Source: Isoetes taiwanensis
Taxonomy: Eukaryota > Streptophyta > Lycopodiopsida > Isoetales > Isoetaceae
Direction: 5' to 3'
Length of the DNA: 64,000 bases
NCBI GenBank assembly: GCA_021234155.1
Contig: JAJEKV010000081.1
Coordinates: 432,467 to 496,466 of the forward strand
Shown: positions 23,670 to 35,694 of the stretch, piece by piece
Position numbering within the stretch: position 1 is the first letter of the stretch
Layout: every line of letters begins with the position of its first letter
Notes under the pieces: generated by a model
The model's database searches: none
Seen by the model: the letters and a program-made list of their open reading frames with translations, nothing else
Told to the model about the DNA's origin: nothing
Program-made: the position numbers and the translations under genes

Positions 23670-23850
23670 ATGCCATCGATCCGAGCCATCGGATCGGTAT
23701 TCTCGAATGGGCGAGCATGCATCTCTTGCATGCATGCATGTATTGCATGCATTTTCTGTGGCCCTGGTTCGTTTGGGGTCGCTATTTCTTGCAGCCTCTT
23801 CATAGACTTCTCATCGGCATTTTTTCCTCTCTCAGCAGTTCCCTTGACTC
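23670..23850 (+). repeat. 181-base direct repeat, copy 2
   Basis: Second copy of 23285-23465. The 204-base spacer between the copies is unrelated. Open frames on both strands at 23191-23885 derive from this repeat. Confidence 0.8.
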
Positions 23851-23892
23851 CTACCCACCCTCTCTTAATGTGTATATTATTGTAAATGTTGT

Positions 23893-23989
23893 TTTTTGTC
23901 GCATGGCATGCGTGACCAGCCTCTCGCTTTTTCGAGGTTGATTTTTGTCGCGTGGCACGCGTGACCAGCCCCTCGCTTTTCGAGGTTGT
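23893..23989 (+). repeat. 49-base tandem repeat
   Basis: Two adjacent units, each with TTTTTGTCGC, a GGCAYGCGTGACCAGCC core and CTCGCTTTTTCGAGG (a small CTCG/CGAG stem). The units differ by a few bases. Confidence 0.75.
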
Positions 23990-24518
23990 TGTTTTCTTAT
24001 CTTTGTGTTCTAGTTTGTTGATGTGCAGGTACAGTGGGATGCGCGACTCCGTCTTCTTCAGGCTTCGTGGGTTTCTTTGTGGGAGCGTTTTTTTGCAGCC
24101 TTACGTTGTGTCCAAGCCCCTTGCTGAGGGCTTATCACTAGGGTTTTTCCTCGAAAACCTGAAAGGGCGAGGTTTTGTAATCTCGGCGATAAGCTCTCGG
24201 AGGTACACTTAACCGACATCTGTAGAATTTTTTTTTTGGGTCCAGATGATGTAACTGGATATTCCCTGTGTTTATTCATTGTGGGTAGCTTGCAAATGTG
24301 CAGCTACCCACTTTCAACCATTGTAGAATTCTGCTGAGATGAATGAAAAGCCTAGCTAGCGAGAGCTTTTGTCATGCGAGCCTTTATTCAAGAAGTAATG
24401 TCTTTTTCTGTAGCTTTATTATTGGTGACAAACATGGACTTATTATAGAGATATTATATATGCAAATCCTTACTATATTTTAACACTCGCTATGAGCTAA
24501 TGCTTTTTCGTCTTCCAG

Positions 24519-25790
24519 CTTTTTGGAGAGCTCAAGCCAAGGACAAGGAGGGGCTGATCGAAATGTTGTAGCGGGGGCTATAAAATCAAGAAAAGTGGTT
24601 GAAATCATGGAGCTCATTGATCGAGGTTTGCTTGTTCCACATGGTGAAATCGCCTATGTTGATAGCCCAATGCCAATGGATATAATGCAATAATATCTGC
24701 CCCACATATACATGGTGCCTGTCTTGAGCTGCCAGAAAATCATCTTTAGTTTGGAATGCATGCTCCTGATGTTGGTTCAGGCAAGTTAATGTTTTAGAGT
24801 CTGAATTATGCTTTAGCTAAAAAATATAAGAGCCCATCTTTATTATCGAGAAAATGAGAAATGTTAATTTCACGTAGAATGTCGTCTGTTGGATTCATGG
24901 AAAGCATAGATGCAAATAAGTGCTGACTGAGTAATAGTCATAGTTAGAATTTTTGTAGGGAATGGAAAGGATAAGTGCAAATAAATGCTGACTAAAAAAT
25001 AGTTATAGATAAATTATGCAGGGAATGGGGAGGAAGTAAATCAAGGAATGCCATGAAAGACATCTGATGTTCTTTTTGTCACAAGAATGAACTATCTAAC
25101 TGCAGCATTTGCTCTGTTGGTTGTAATTCATGTAATCCGTTCGGAATATGAAAATCCACCAGGAAGACAATAGATATCCGTGATTGATCAGCTTCAACTA
25201 TAGCCATGGAACTGGGATTTGCATTCATTACTACTGAACGATTTGGAATACGGTGTGTCATGATCCCTCCCAAACAATTCTTCATCTTTCTGTCGTGTTG
25301 TTGGTGTAGAGCACATTCCAGAGCTTGTTGCACAGTCAGTGAAGAATGTAAAACGTAACAAGGCAGCACATCTTTTGGAAGCTGGTTGCTTGTCCTTGCA
25401 TGTAGGAGGTAAGCAAATTTATAGCATATACAGAATATGGATGAAGAATATATCTATAGAAATTTATATATGACATTTTTATATTGTGAATATTGTGAAG
25501 ATGGGCAAGAAGGGTGGCCAGAACATGCCCCATATGATGCTATTCACGTGGGGACAGTAGCATAAAAAATATCACATGCTCTAATGGAGCAGTTAAAACC
25601 TGGTGGACGAATGGTGATCCTCGTAGGCAGTGTTTTTCAGGATCTGGTGATGGTTGACAAAGGACTGGATGGAAAACTTAACCAATGGTCAACAAGTTCT
25701 GTAAGATATGTTCCACTCACAAGTTGTGACTCCCAGCTCGTGGCTATTAAGGACTTGCTAAAGTTGTGCCATGTATACATAGGCGTTCCA
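24519..25790 (+). pseudogene. PCMT: Decayed protein-L-isoaspartate O-methyltransferase gene
   Basis: The enzyme uses S-adenosylmethionine to repair isoaspartyl residues in aged proteins. The pieces, in order, are: FWRAQAKDKEGLIEML then a stop (24519-24570); KSRKVVEIMELIDRGLLVPH and AYVDSPMPM (24585-24680) followed by a one-base loss that puts ISAPHIHG out of frame; GMHAPDVGSG (SAM motif I, near 24755); NYLTAAFALLV (25088); VVGVEHIPELVAQSVKNVKR (25285-25345) and HLLEAGCLSLHVG; DGQEGWPEHAPYDAIHVGTVA then a stop (25500-25562); LMEQLKPGGRMVILVG, then SSVRYVPLTS (to about 25735). Introns with usable junctions remain, so this is a duplicated gene. At least three stops and one frameshift make it non-functional as read. 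Confidence 0.85.
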
Positions 25791-25799
25791 CAGCTATTA

Positions 25800-26036
25800 A
25801 CGACATGCTAAATTGTGGTATCATCATGTATATGTATAGACGTTTTTGGTGTTGTCTTTTTTTTAATTGAAGGCTTATAAGTATATTTATAGAGGTATAA
25901 GTACAAAACTACTTTTTACAGGGAAGTATAACCCATATAGTTTTTGGCATAAGATTAATCATAAAAGTAGCCCAGAACAGATGCATAAGTTCACAACAGC
26001 TTAGAAGAGACTGTCCAGAGGTAAGATAGTATGAAG
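25800..26036. other. Intergenic, no gene seen
   Basis: AT-rich 3' flank of the methyltransferase relic. Confidence 0.5.
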
Positions 26037-26303
26037 CTAAAAATGAGATTTGAGGTTCAGATTTCCTGATTTACGGCCTCTGCCCCTGACCATAGTTGAG
26101 AGAGTACAGAAGATGCAAATACATGATTCCGCCATCGTCATATTGAATCGTCCCTTGTTATCTTTGCCCTCGCAGATCATACCCCTGCGAGCGTCATAGT
26201 TTTGATCACAACAGCAGCCGCAGACACATGTCACAACATGCCCTTCCGGGTTCGGTGGCCCGAAGACTTTGATCCACTCCTGGTTCGCTTGTTCATCCAT
26301 CAT
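26037..26303 (-). CDS. Small cysteine-rich open frame, unknown
   Basis: An 88-codon frame with a genuine ATG at 26303 (MMDEQANQEWIKVFGPPNPE). A cysteine cluster (CVCGCCC, then CEGKDNKGRF and CICIFC) is followed by a basic tail GRGRKSGN. It has no signal peptide and no recognised family. The cysteine pattern could bind metal. No promoter was identified. It may be chance. Confidence 0.25.
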   Translation of the reverse strand: MMDEQANQEWIKVFGPPNPEGHVVTCVCGCCCDQNYDARRGMICEGKDNKGRFNMTMAESCICIFCTLSTMVRGRGRKSGNLNLKSHF

Positions 26304-26744
26304 TAGAGAAAAAATGAGATCACATTTTGTCCCATTAAGGGATGCTTAAAATGCCATGTCAGCTTTTTCAACTGTCCAATAAGAGAAGAGCTCCAGTATA
26401 TCTCATTCCAGTATTATGTGGCAGGCTGTAATTAATGCAGCTGCAACTAACTTCTGTAGTATCATTTTTTCATTATAACTTTTGATCCAGAACTCCGATT
26501 CAAAAACTTTTTGCAGTAATGGGTTCGTCTTCACAAGATCTATCTAGTGATAACCCATTCATACATCTTTTATGGTATAAATATATAAGAAATAAGCAAA
26601 AAATCATATTTTTTTAAGGTTAACGCATATGACCATATTGAAATACATCATAACCATATATCATTGGAAAGATCTTTTCATTCCGCATCTAATGCAACAA
26701 ACGCCGCAACATTTTGACAAGTGGATCAAAATTTATGGGGGAAA
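26304..26744. other. Intergenic flank of the LINE array
   Basis: AT-rich, no gene. The LINE sequence begins abruptly at about 26745 with no poly(A) or tail repeat, so the element's 3' end was deleted, not formed by target-primed insertion at this point. Confidence 0.5.
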
Positions 26745-28920
26745 AACAAAGCCTGAGGCTTCCACGAATTCCTCCAGGATGGCTTGAGTGTTGATTAGAG
26801 ATCTATTGTCCATAGATACCAGCAGGAACGTATCATCTGCAAAATGCCCATTCAAAATCTGATCCAATTCCCCCCTTCCTGGTAGGGTTAGCCCTTGAAT
26901 CAGGTTAGTTGTTTTGGCTTCCTCCAGCTTACTATGGAGGCTTTCCATGATAATAAGAAAAAGAAAGGGAGCCAGAGGGCACCCTTGTTTTACCCCCCTT
27001 TCAAGGGGAAAGAATGGGCCACACTCCCCATTAATCAGAACCGAGGATCTGGAATTGGAAAGAATGGCCTTGAAGAGGAGAATTACGTCGTTTGAGAAAC
27101 CTAAGGCATAGCAGCATTTAAAAAGAAAATTCCAGCTTACCGAGTCAAATGCCTTGGTGATATCCAACTTGATGAGGGCTACATCCTGATTTGAGTCTTT
27201 GGCCCAATGAAGACCCAAAATAGCTGTGACTACATTATCCAGAATGAATCTGTCCTTCAGGTATGCAGCTTGGGAAGTGCTAATTATCCTTTCCAGGATT
27301 ATCTTTAATCTTCTGGCAATCGTTCCTGAGATTAGCTTATAGATAACATTTGACAAAGATATAGGCCTATAGTCCGAAAAGGTAGCAGGCACATCTATCT
27401 TAGGGATGAGAGTGATAAGACTGGTGTTAATTCTTGCATCCAGGCACTTCGATTCCCTGAACTCATTAGCCAGGCATGTAATATCCTCCCCTATAAAAGG
27501 CCACACCTTGATAAAAAATTCCACAGGAAGCCCATCAGGCCCCGGGCTCTTGCCTTTTTCCATTTCCTTTTGCAATAGAGTAGATTTCTTCGCTAGAGAA
27601 AGGTTTCTCAATACTCAAATTCTCCTCTGGAGTTACCTTTCTTTGCAAATTAATGAAGCCATCCATAACCTCAAGCTGGCAGTCTTTGTTGGTTCCCATA
27701 ATACTTTTAAAATAATCCTTGGCTACGTTTTTAATCTGATTCTCATCAGTGATCTCCTCATCAACAGCCTTAATTTCGAATATGTGGTTCCTTTTAACTA
27801 TGCCCTTAGCTTTAACAAAGAAGAATTTGGAACTTCCCCTTTCATCTTCCTTAATCTCCCTAACCTTTGCCTTAAGTCTCCAACCTTCTGCAATCTTAAT
27901 ATCTTCCTTCTCTACTTCTGCTCGGATTTCTTCCTTATCCTCTTCCAAGGCATTTATAAGCCTCTCTCTCATGTTCTGGAGGTGGAGAGTCTTCTCTAGG
28001 TGCACAGCCTTACCCCAAATCTTAAGCCAGTTTTTAATTGCCTTAGCCACCTTAACCCACAAGTACATCCAACCAGTTCTTCCAGAGGGTTTAGGATACT
28101 TAGCTAGCACCTGCTGAAATCTAGTATTGAACTCATCATGATCCAAAAGACTAGTGTTGAGCTTAAAGTATGTCTTCCTTCTTTTAATGGATTCCTTAGC
28201 CATAATCCTGAGCTGCTGGGGAAAATGGTCTGAAAGAGTGTAGCCCTCCAGATTGTTGACCCTGTTGCTATGATTCCATAAGTTCTCGGAGAGATAGAAT
28301 CTGTCATGTAAACATAAAGTAGGATCCACCCTTTTGTCAGTCCAGCTAAAGGAGTCAGCCTTGGTTCTAGCCAGAGTGAGGTTATTTCCCTCAATTAGGT
28401 TTGACCAAGCCACCTTTTCCTGCTTACCTAAAGGCCTGTAATTCTTATTTTTCATAAAACTGTTAGTAACCATATTAATATCCCCACTTAAAATACATTC
28501 GTCAAACTCCAAATTGTCTAAACTAATCTTAATTTTATTCCAAATCTCCACTCTATCCCCTGGATTATTATAGGCATAGATATTAACTAAAGCAATTCTA
28601 ATTTTAAAAAAAGGGCATAAAAGGATCTGCCATCTGCCATTTCTCCCATTGATCATATAGGTATTGGTCAGATTCAAGCAATTATTCCAGGCAATAGCAA
28701 TCCCAGCAGAAGAGTCATTGGCTGAAATGGACCATATACTAAAATTAGGCGGAAGAGTTCTATTGATAATATCCCTATGATTAAGGTCGTGGATCTTGTG
28801 CTCCTGAATGAACAAAATATCCGGTTTAAGGGAATGAAGACATACCTTAAGCCTTTCCCTTTTGATAATACTATTCAGCCCCTGGAGATTCCAGGTAATG
28901 CAGCTTATGTCCCTATCCAT
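26745..28920 (-). pseudogene. LINE copy 1 ORF2: endonuclease plus reverse transcriptase
   Basis: The start ATG at 28920 overlaps the ORF1 stop. An APE-type endonuclease domain covers about the first 230 residues: ITWNLQGLN, then FIQEHKIHD, LSGDINMV and TLSDHFPQ, matching the family's N, E, D and SDH active-site motifs. A coiled basic linker follows. Near 27565 one extra A in an AAAA run shifts the frame and ends the endonuclease frame after EEIYSIAKGN. The RT continues in the next frame with SPGPDGLPVEFF, YRPISLSNVIYKLIS, LIKLDITKAFDSV (motif A Asp), GVKQGCPLAPFLF and FADDTFLL (motif C). It is truncated after EEFVEASG. Not active as read. Confidence 0.85.
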
Positions 28921-30832
28921 TAAATTTTATACTTACCTACAGCCTCTCGGGCTTGAATGGATTGTTTCCTGGGGCTAGCCCGGCTGGGTCCCAAATAGAG
29001 CTTTTTCTTACCTCTGTCCCTTCTTTTATCAACCATCTTCCAGCATTTGTCCTCTAAATCCGTAATTTCTTCAAATGTATGCTGTACCTCTTCCTCTCCC
29101 TTCTTACAGATAGGAACAGGGTCCTCTTGCATGGTGAATACCAAGTTCCCTGTATCAATTCTCACCGACAAATTAGCATTTTTAAACATAAAGACCATAT
29201 TGTTATTGAATTCAATCTTAGGAAGCTCCTGATTGTACACCTGGTCCTTAATCTTGGAAAGAGTGAATTGATTCACATTTAGATTCCGATCAACAATTTT
29301 AGGCTCAGATTCATGCACATCCTTCCTGTCCTCACTAATGCTTGCTTTAGGAACCCAGGCCTGCTTGATATTCTTATGTTGATGATTCTCCTTAGCTGTA
29401 GTGGTTAAGACCGGCCATTTGGAGTAGGAAATCATGATATCCAAATACTCATTCTCCTTGACTCTCGTCTTTATACTCTTGCTCCAGTCAGAATTTATTC
29501 TTTTGGAGACACACACTGAGGGGTAATTGGTTTGAGGGATATTGATCTCAATCACATCCCCCAAGGGTTCAGAGAGAGCCATCAGGTGAGACTTGGTCCA
29601 AAAAGCCGGGGGAAGATTAGAGAAAGATATCCAGGTGGTCGTTTTGATATCCTTATCCGATCCCGGGATGAAGCCAGAGTTCCACCTCATCATGTAGAAC
29701 GGGGCATTAGCAATCATATCTAATTTCCTTCTAAGGATATAGCCAACACACACTTCATCCCTGCACACAATTTGGAATGTTTTATTGTCAAGCTTAAGGA
29801 TCGAGAGGATAGGGATATGTTGAGATTTAGTAATCCAGATCTTGACTTCCTCCTGAGAAGGGCATTTCCGCGGGAAATGGATTAAGATAGCTTTCTTGGA
29901 GAAGAGGTCAGCAGCAGAATTGTCTGGCACGCCAAATAAATCAATAAAACCCTTACCAATATCCTGGCTGACAGAGTTAGTTGAAACAGAAGGAGCATCT
30001 TTCATTAAAATATTCTTATAGGAGGGGGGAGAATCCAAACTTTTAGCTTTGTCGTTCTTGCCCACGACAGGGATAGTATTTGTGATCTTGTTTTCTCCCA
30101 CCTTTGTTTTCGTGATGTTCAGGGCTGCCATCTTGATCTCCTCGCAATTTCACAGTCGCAGGAACTCACCTCCACCGGATTGAAGTACCCATTGGAGTCC
30201 TTGATCTTACAGGCCTTGGCCAATTTCTTCCTTTTGAGCTGGTAAACTTCCAGGGAGGTTGAAACTGCCTCAAGAGGCTGATCCAAGGCGAGTCCTTGTC
30301 TGAAGGTTTTCCTGTGTCTCTCTATAACATTATCATCCGCCTCTTCCCATCTCTTGATTAATCTGATGCTTGCATTAGAACTTTCCCTCAACCCTTCCCA
30401 TATGATGATCAGGTTTTTCACCTTTGCCAGCATTTCGTCCATGAAGGATCTGAAAATACTATTTTTCAAGCTGCAACAATCCATTTCGGTGTGGCCCTGT
30501 TTTACAGTGATAAGCTTATACAGAGTATTGTCCATCTCTTGAACATAGCCGAAGGTATTCCAAACCCAACCTCTGTCATTCGCTCTTCCGTCCATATAGT
30601 CCTTGTCTATGCCCCTTAGCTTCTCTTTGCATGCCACAATTCCCACCTCTTCATGAACCCCCATACAAAATCTTTGCCGCCTTACGTTGATCGGGATGAT
30701 CTCTAAACCAACGTATAATTCCTTTAAAATGCTCCAAGCTTTATCTCGTCTGTCATCCAACCAAAAAATTTGATTCCATTCATCATCCTCCTTGCTAAAC
30801 TGATTTTTGGATGTGCTTGCTTTGGTTCTCAT
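28920..30832 (-). pseudogene. LINE copy 1 ORF1 (gag-like), split by a frameshift
   Basis: Two frames, 30832-30119 and 30131-28920, make up one ORF1. A one-base loss in a T run near 30147 ends the first frame after SSCDCEIARRSR, whereas copy 2 reads through. The second part carries a DUF4283-like RNA-binding region (AILIHFPRKCPSQEEVKIWI, TTWISFSNLPPAFWTKSHLM, and the sentinel PLGDVIEIN), as in plant L1-type ORF1 proteins. The C-terminus is basic. Confidence 0.75.
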
Positions 30833-31469
30833 CTTTAACAGAGGCCGAACGGAAAAGGGTAATCTAAACTGCGGACCGAATTCGCTGAGGACCCAAAGAA
30901 GCTGCCGTTACCCAACTCTGTGGGCTACCCCTTCGATTCTCCTTACGCCCCAGGAAATAACTGCCAATGATAGTCTTCCCCTCCCCCGAGAAGAATAACC
31001 AGAATATGACGGGAGATCTGACACCCCGTACCCTCGAAAATCCCAGAGATGCAAAATCTAAAAGACCCACCTGACAGAGACCCTAGATCTGAAGACCCTA
31101 CCCAAACAAGAGAACACTAAACTAATTTGCTACCAAGAACCTCCACACCACGACATCTAAGTCCCTAAGGTGCTGAGAAGGATGAAGATCAAAGAAGGCT
31201 GCCCAATAATATATCGGTTCAACTCCAAACTCCAAGGAAGCACTCATCATGAAAAGATTACGTTCAAATCTGTTGCCAAGAAAGGGCCTGGAGTTGTGAG
31301 CATCCACCCTTAAGGAACCAGGTCTGTCGAAGCATAGAATGCATAAGAAGAAGGAATTGAACCCGAACCTGCAGAAACCAACCCTGGATCTAGACTCAAT
31401 TGCCCATCTAATTAAATTCTCTATAATTCCTAAAGAATCTTGGTTTTCCTCCAGGATGTTAGTGATCCC

Positions 31470-33494
31470 AATTCCCCCCTTCCTGGTAGGGTTAGCCCTT
31501 GAATCAGGTTAGTTGTTTTGGCTTCCTCCAGCTTACTATGGAGGCTTTCCATGATAATAAGAAAAAGAAAGGGAGCCAGAGGGCACCCTTGTTTTACCCC
31601 CCTTTCAAGGGGAAAGAATGGGCCACACTCCCCATTAATCAGAACCGAGGATCTGGAATTGGAAAGAATGGCCTTGAAGAGGAGAATTACGTCGTTTGAG
31701 AAACCTAAGGCATAGCAGCATTTAAAAAGAAAATTCCAGCTTACCGAGTCAAATGCCTTGGTGATATCCAACTTGATGAGGGCTACATCCTGATTTGAGT
31801 CTTTGGCCCAATGAAGACCCAAAATAGCTGTGACTACATTATCCAGAATGAATCTGTCCTTCAGGTATGCAGCTTGGGAAGTGCTAATTATCCTTTCCAG
31901 GATTATCTTTAATCTTCTGGCAATCATTCCTGAGATTAGCTTGTAGATAACATTTGACAAAGATATAGGCCTATAGTCCGAAAATGTAGCAGGCACATCT
32001 ATCTTAGGGATGAGAGTGATAAGACTGTTGTTAATTCCTGAACTCATTAGCCAGGCATGTAATATCCTCCCCTATAAAAGGCCACACCTTGATAAAAAAT
32101 TCCACAGGAAGCCCATCAGGCCCCGGGCTCTTGCCTTTTTCCATTTCCTTTTGCAATAGAGTAGATTTCTTCGCTAGAGAAGGGTTTCTCAATACTCAAA
32201 TTCTCCTCCGGAGTTACCTTTCTTTGCAAATTAATGAAGCCATCCATAACCTCAAGCTGGCAGTCTTTGTTGGTTCCCATAATACTTTTAAAATAATCCT
32301 TGGCTGCGTTTTTAATCTGATTCTCATCAGTGATCTCCTCATCACCAGCCTTAATTTCGAATATGTGGTTCCTTTTAACTATGCCCTTAGCTTTAACAAA
32401 GAAGAATTTGGAACTTCTCCCTTCATCTTCCTTAATCTCCCTAACCTTTGCCTTAAGTCTCCAACCTTCTGCAATCTTAATCTCTTCCTTCTCTATTTCT
32501 GCTCGGATTTCTTCCTTATCCTCTTCCAAGGCATTTATAAGCCTCTCTCTCATGTTCTGGAGGTGGAGAGTCTTCTCTAGGTGCACAGCCTTACCCCAAA
32601 CCTTAAGCCAGTTTTTAATTGCCTTAGCCACCTTAACCCACCAGTACATCCAACCAGTTCTTCCAGAGGGTTTAGGATACTTAGCTAGCACCTGCTGAAA
32701 TCTAGTATTGAACTCATCATGATCCAAAAGACTAGTGTTGAGCTTAAAGTATGTCTTCCTTCTTTTAATGGATTCCTTAGCCATAATCCTGAGCTGCTGG
32801 GGAAAATGGTCTGAAAGAGTGTAGCCCTCCAGATTGTTGACCCTGTTGCTATGATTCCATAAGTTCTCGGAGAGATAGAATCTGTCATGTAAACATAAAG
32901 TAGGATCCACCCTTTTGTCAGTCCAGCTAAAGGAGTCAGCCTTGGTTCTAGCCAGAGTGAGGTTATTTCCCTCAATCAGGTTTGACCAAGCCACCTTTTC
33001 CTGCTTACCTAAAGGCCTGTAATTCTTATTTTTCATAAAACTGTTAGTAACCATATTAATATCCCCACCTAAAATACATTCGTCAAACTCCAAATTGTCT
33101 AAACTAATCTTAATTTTATTCCAAATCTCCACCCTATCCTTTGGATTATTATAGGCATAGATATTAACTAAAGCAATTATAATTTTAAAAAAAGTACATA
33201 AAAGGATCTGCCATTTCTCCCATTGATCATATAGGTATTGGTCAGATTCAAGCAATTATTCCAGGCAATAGCAATCCCAGCAGAAGAGTCATTGGCTGGA
33301 ATGGACCATATACTAAAATTAGGCGGAAGAGTTCTACTGATAATATCCCTATGATTAAGGTCGTGGATCTTGTGCTCCTGAATGAACAAAATATCCGGTT
33401 TAAGGGAATGAAGACATACCTTAAGCCTTTCCCTTTTGATAATACTATTCAGCCCCTGGAGATTCCAGGTAATGCAGCTTATGTCCCTATCCAT
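31470..33494 (-). pseudogene. LINE copy 2 ORF2, truncated
   Basis: The ATG at 33494 opens the endonuclease as in copy 1. The 7-base deletion near 33212 breaks the frame inside the endonuclease (33494-33177 against 33255-32116). The extra-A frameshift before the RT is the same as in copy 1. The RT frame (from about 32047) lacks 24 bases and ends at the duplication junction, before the FADD motif. It therefore cannot encode a working RT. Confidence 0.8.
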
Positions 33495-33640
33495 TAAATT
33501 TTATACTTACCTCTGACCTCTCGGGCTTGAATGGATTGTTTCACGGGGCTAGTTTTGGGTCCCAAATAGAGCTTTTCTTACCTCTGCCCTTCTTTTTTAT
33601 CAACCATCTTCCGATTTTTGTCCTCTAAACCGTAATTTCT

Positions 33641-35404
33641 TCAAATGTATCTTTGTACCTCTTCCTCTCCCTTCTTACAGATAGGAACAGGGTCCTCTTG
33701 CATGGTGAATACCAAGTTCCCTGTATCAATTCTCACTGACAAATTAGCATTTTTAAACATAAAGACCATATTGTTATTGAATTCAATCTTAGGAAGCTCC
33801 TGATTGTACACCTGGTCCTTAATCTTAAAAAGAGTGAATTGATTCACATTTAGATTCTGATCAACAATTTTAGGCTCAGATTCATGCACATCCTTCCTGT
33901 CCTCACTAATGCTTGCTTTAGGAACCCAGGCCTGCTTGATATTCTTATGTTGATGATTCTCCTTAGCTGTAGTGGTTAAAACCGGCCATTTGGAGTAGGA
34001 AATCATGATATCCAAATACTCATTCTCCTTGACTCTCGTCTTTATACTCTTGCTCCAGTCAGAATTTATTCTTTTGGAAACACACACTGAGGGGTAATTG
34101 GTTTGAGGGATATTGATCTCAATCACATCCCCCAGGGGTTCAGACAGAGCCATCAGGTGAGACTTGGTCCAAAAAGCCGGGGGAAGATTAGAGAAAGATA
34201 TCCAGGTGGTCGTTTTGATATCCTTATCCGATCCCGGGATGAAGCCAGAGTTCCACCTCATCATGTAGAACGGGGCATTAGCAATCATATCTAATTTCCT
34301 TCTAAGGATATAGCCAACACACACTTCATCCCTGCACACAATTTGGAATGTTTTATTGTCAAGCTTAAGGATCGAGAGGATAGGGATATATTGAGATTTA
34401 GTAATCCAGATCTTGACTTCCTCCTGAGAAGGGCATTTCCGCGGGAAATGGATTAAGATAGCTTTCTTGGAGAAGAGGTCAGCAGCAGAATTGTCTGGCA
34501 CGCCAAATAAATCAATAAAACCCTTACCAATATCCTGGCTGACAGAGTTAGTTGAAACAGAAGGAGCATCTTTCATTAAAATATTCTTATAGGAGGGGGG
34601 AGAATCCAAACCTTTAGCTTTGTCGTTCTTGCCCACGACAGGGATAGTATTTGTGATCTTGTTTTCTCCCACCTTTGTTTTTGCGATGTTCAGGGCTGCC
34701 ATCTTGACCTCCTCGCAATTTTCACAGTCGCAGGAACTCACCTCCGCCGGATTGAAGTACCCATTGGAGTCCTTGATCTTACAGGCCTTGGCCAATTTCT
34801 TCCTTTTGAGCTGGTAAACTTCCAGGGAGGTTGAAACTGCCTCAAGAGGCTGATCCAAGGCGAGTCCTTGTCTGAAGGTTTTCCTGTGTCTCTCTATAAC
34901 ATTATCATCCGCCTCTTCCCATCTCTTGATTAATCTGATGCTTGCATTAGAACTTTCCCTCAACCCTTCCTATATGATGATCAGGTTATTCACCTTTGCC
35001 AGCATTTCGTCCATGAAGGATCTGAAAATACTATTTTTCAAGCTGCAACAATCCATTTCGGTGTGGCCCTGTTTTACAGTGATAAGCTTATACAGAGTAT
35101 TGTCCATCTCTTGAACATAGCCGAAGGCATTCCAAACCCAATCTCTGTCATTCGCTCTTCCGTCCATATAGTCCTTGTCTATGCCCCTTAGCTTCTCTTT
35201 GCATGCCACAATCCCCACCTCTTCATGAACCCCCATACAAAATGCTGCTGCCTTCTGTTGATCCCGGATGATCTCTAAACCAACGTATAATTCCTTTAAA
35301 ATGCTCCAAGCTTTATCTCGTCTGTCATCCAACCAAAAAATTTGATTCCATTCATCATCCTCCTTGCTAAACTGATTTTTGGATGTGCTTGCTTTGGTTC
35401 TCAT
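33641..35404 (-). pseudogene. LINE copy 2 ORF1
   Basis: Frames 35404-34970 and 34963-33641 belong to one reading frame, interrupted by one stop where TGG in copy 1 is TAG here (near 34972). Beyond it the frame runs unbroken across the place where copy 1 is frameshifted (ENCEEVKMAALN). A C-terminal frameshift near 33640 loses the last residues. The region is otherwise the same DUF4283-like gag protein. Confidence 0.75.
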
Positions 35405-35694
35405 CTTTAACAGAGGCTGAACGGAAAAGGGTAATCTAAACTGCGGACCGAATTCGCTGAGGACCCAAAGAAGCTGCCGTTACCCAACTCTGCGGGCTAC
35501 CCCTTCGATTCTCCTTACGCCGTAGGAAATAACTGCCAATGATAGTCTTCCCCTCCCCCGAAAAGAATAACCAGAATATGACGGGATATCTGACACCCCG
35601 TACCCTCGAAAATCCCAGAGATGCAAAATCTAAAAGACCCTACCTGACAGAGACCCTAGATCTGAAGACCCTACCCAAACAAGAGAACACTAAA

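Larger units (their letters stand above)
26745..31469 (-). mobile_element. LINE retrotransposon, tandem copy 1
   Basis: An L1-like non-LTR element on the minus strand. From 5' (31469) to 3' (26745): a leader with an open frame (31307-31122), ORF1 (30832-28920), ORF2 endonuclease and RT (28920-26745). The RT is cut off just after its catalytic FADD motif and no 3' UTR remains. Its 5' end is also cut, at 31469, where it joins copy 2 directly. Base for base it matches 31470-36040 with an offset of about 4604 and only scattered differences. Confidence 0.85.

Noticed and set aside
27406-28394. Long frames antisense or out of frame to the LINE ORF2
   Set aside because: They recur in copy 2 only because the element is duplicated. 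The RT and endonuclease motifs are in the minus-strand frames.
31199-31215. GGTTCAACTCC, a tRNA B-box-like string
   Set aside because: It lies in the LINE leader, without an A box or a cloverleaf around it.
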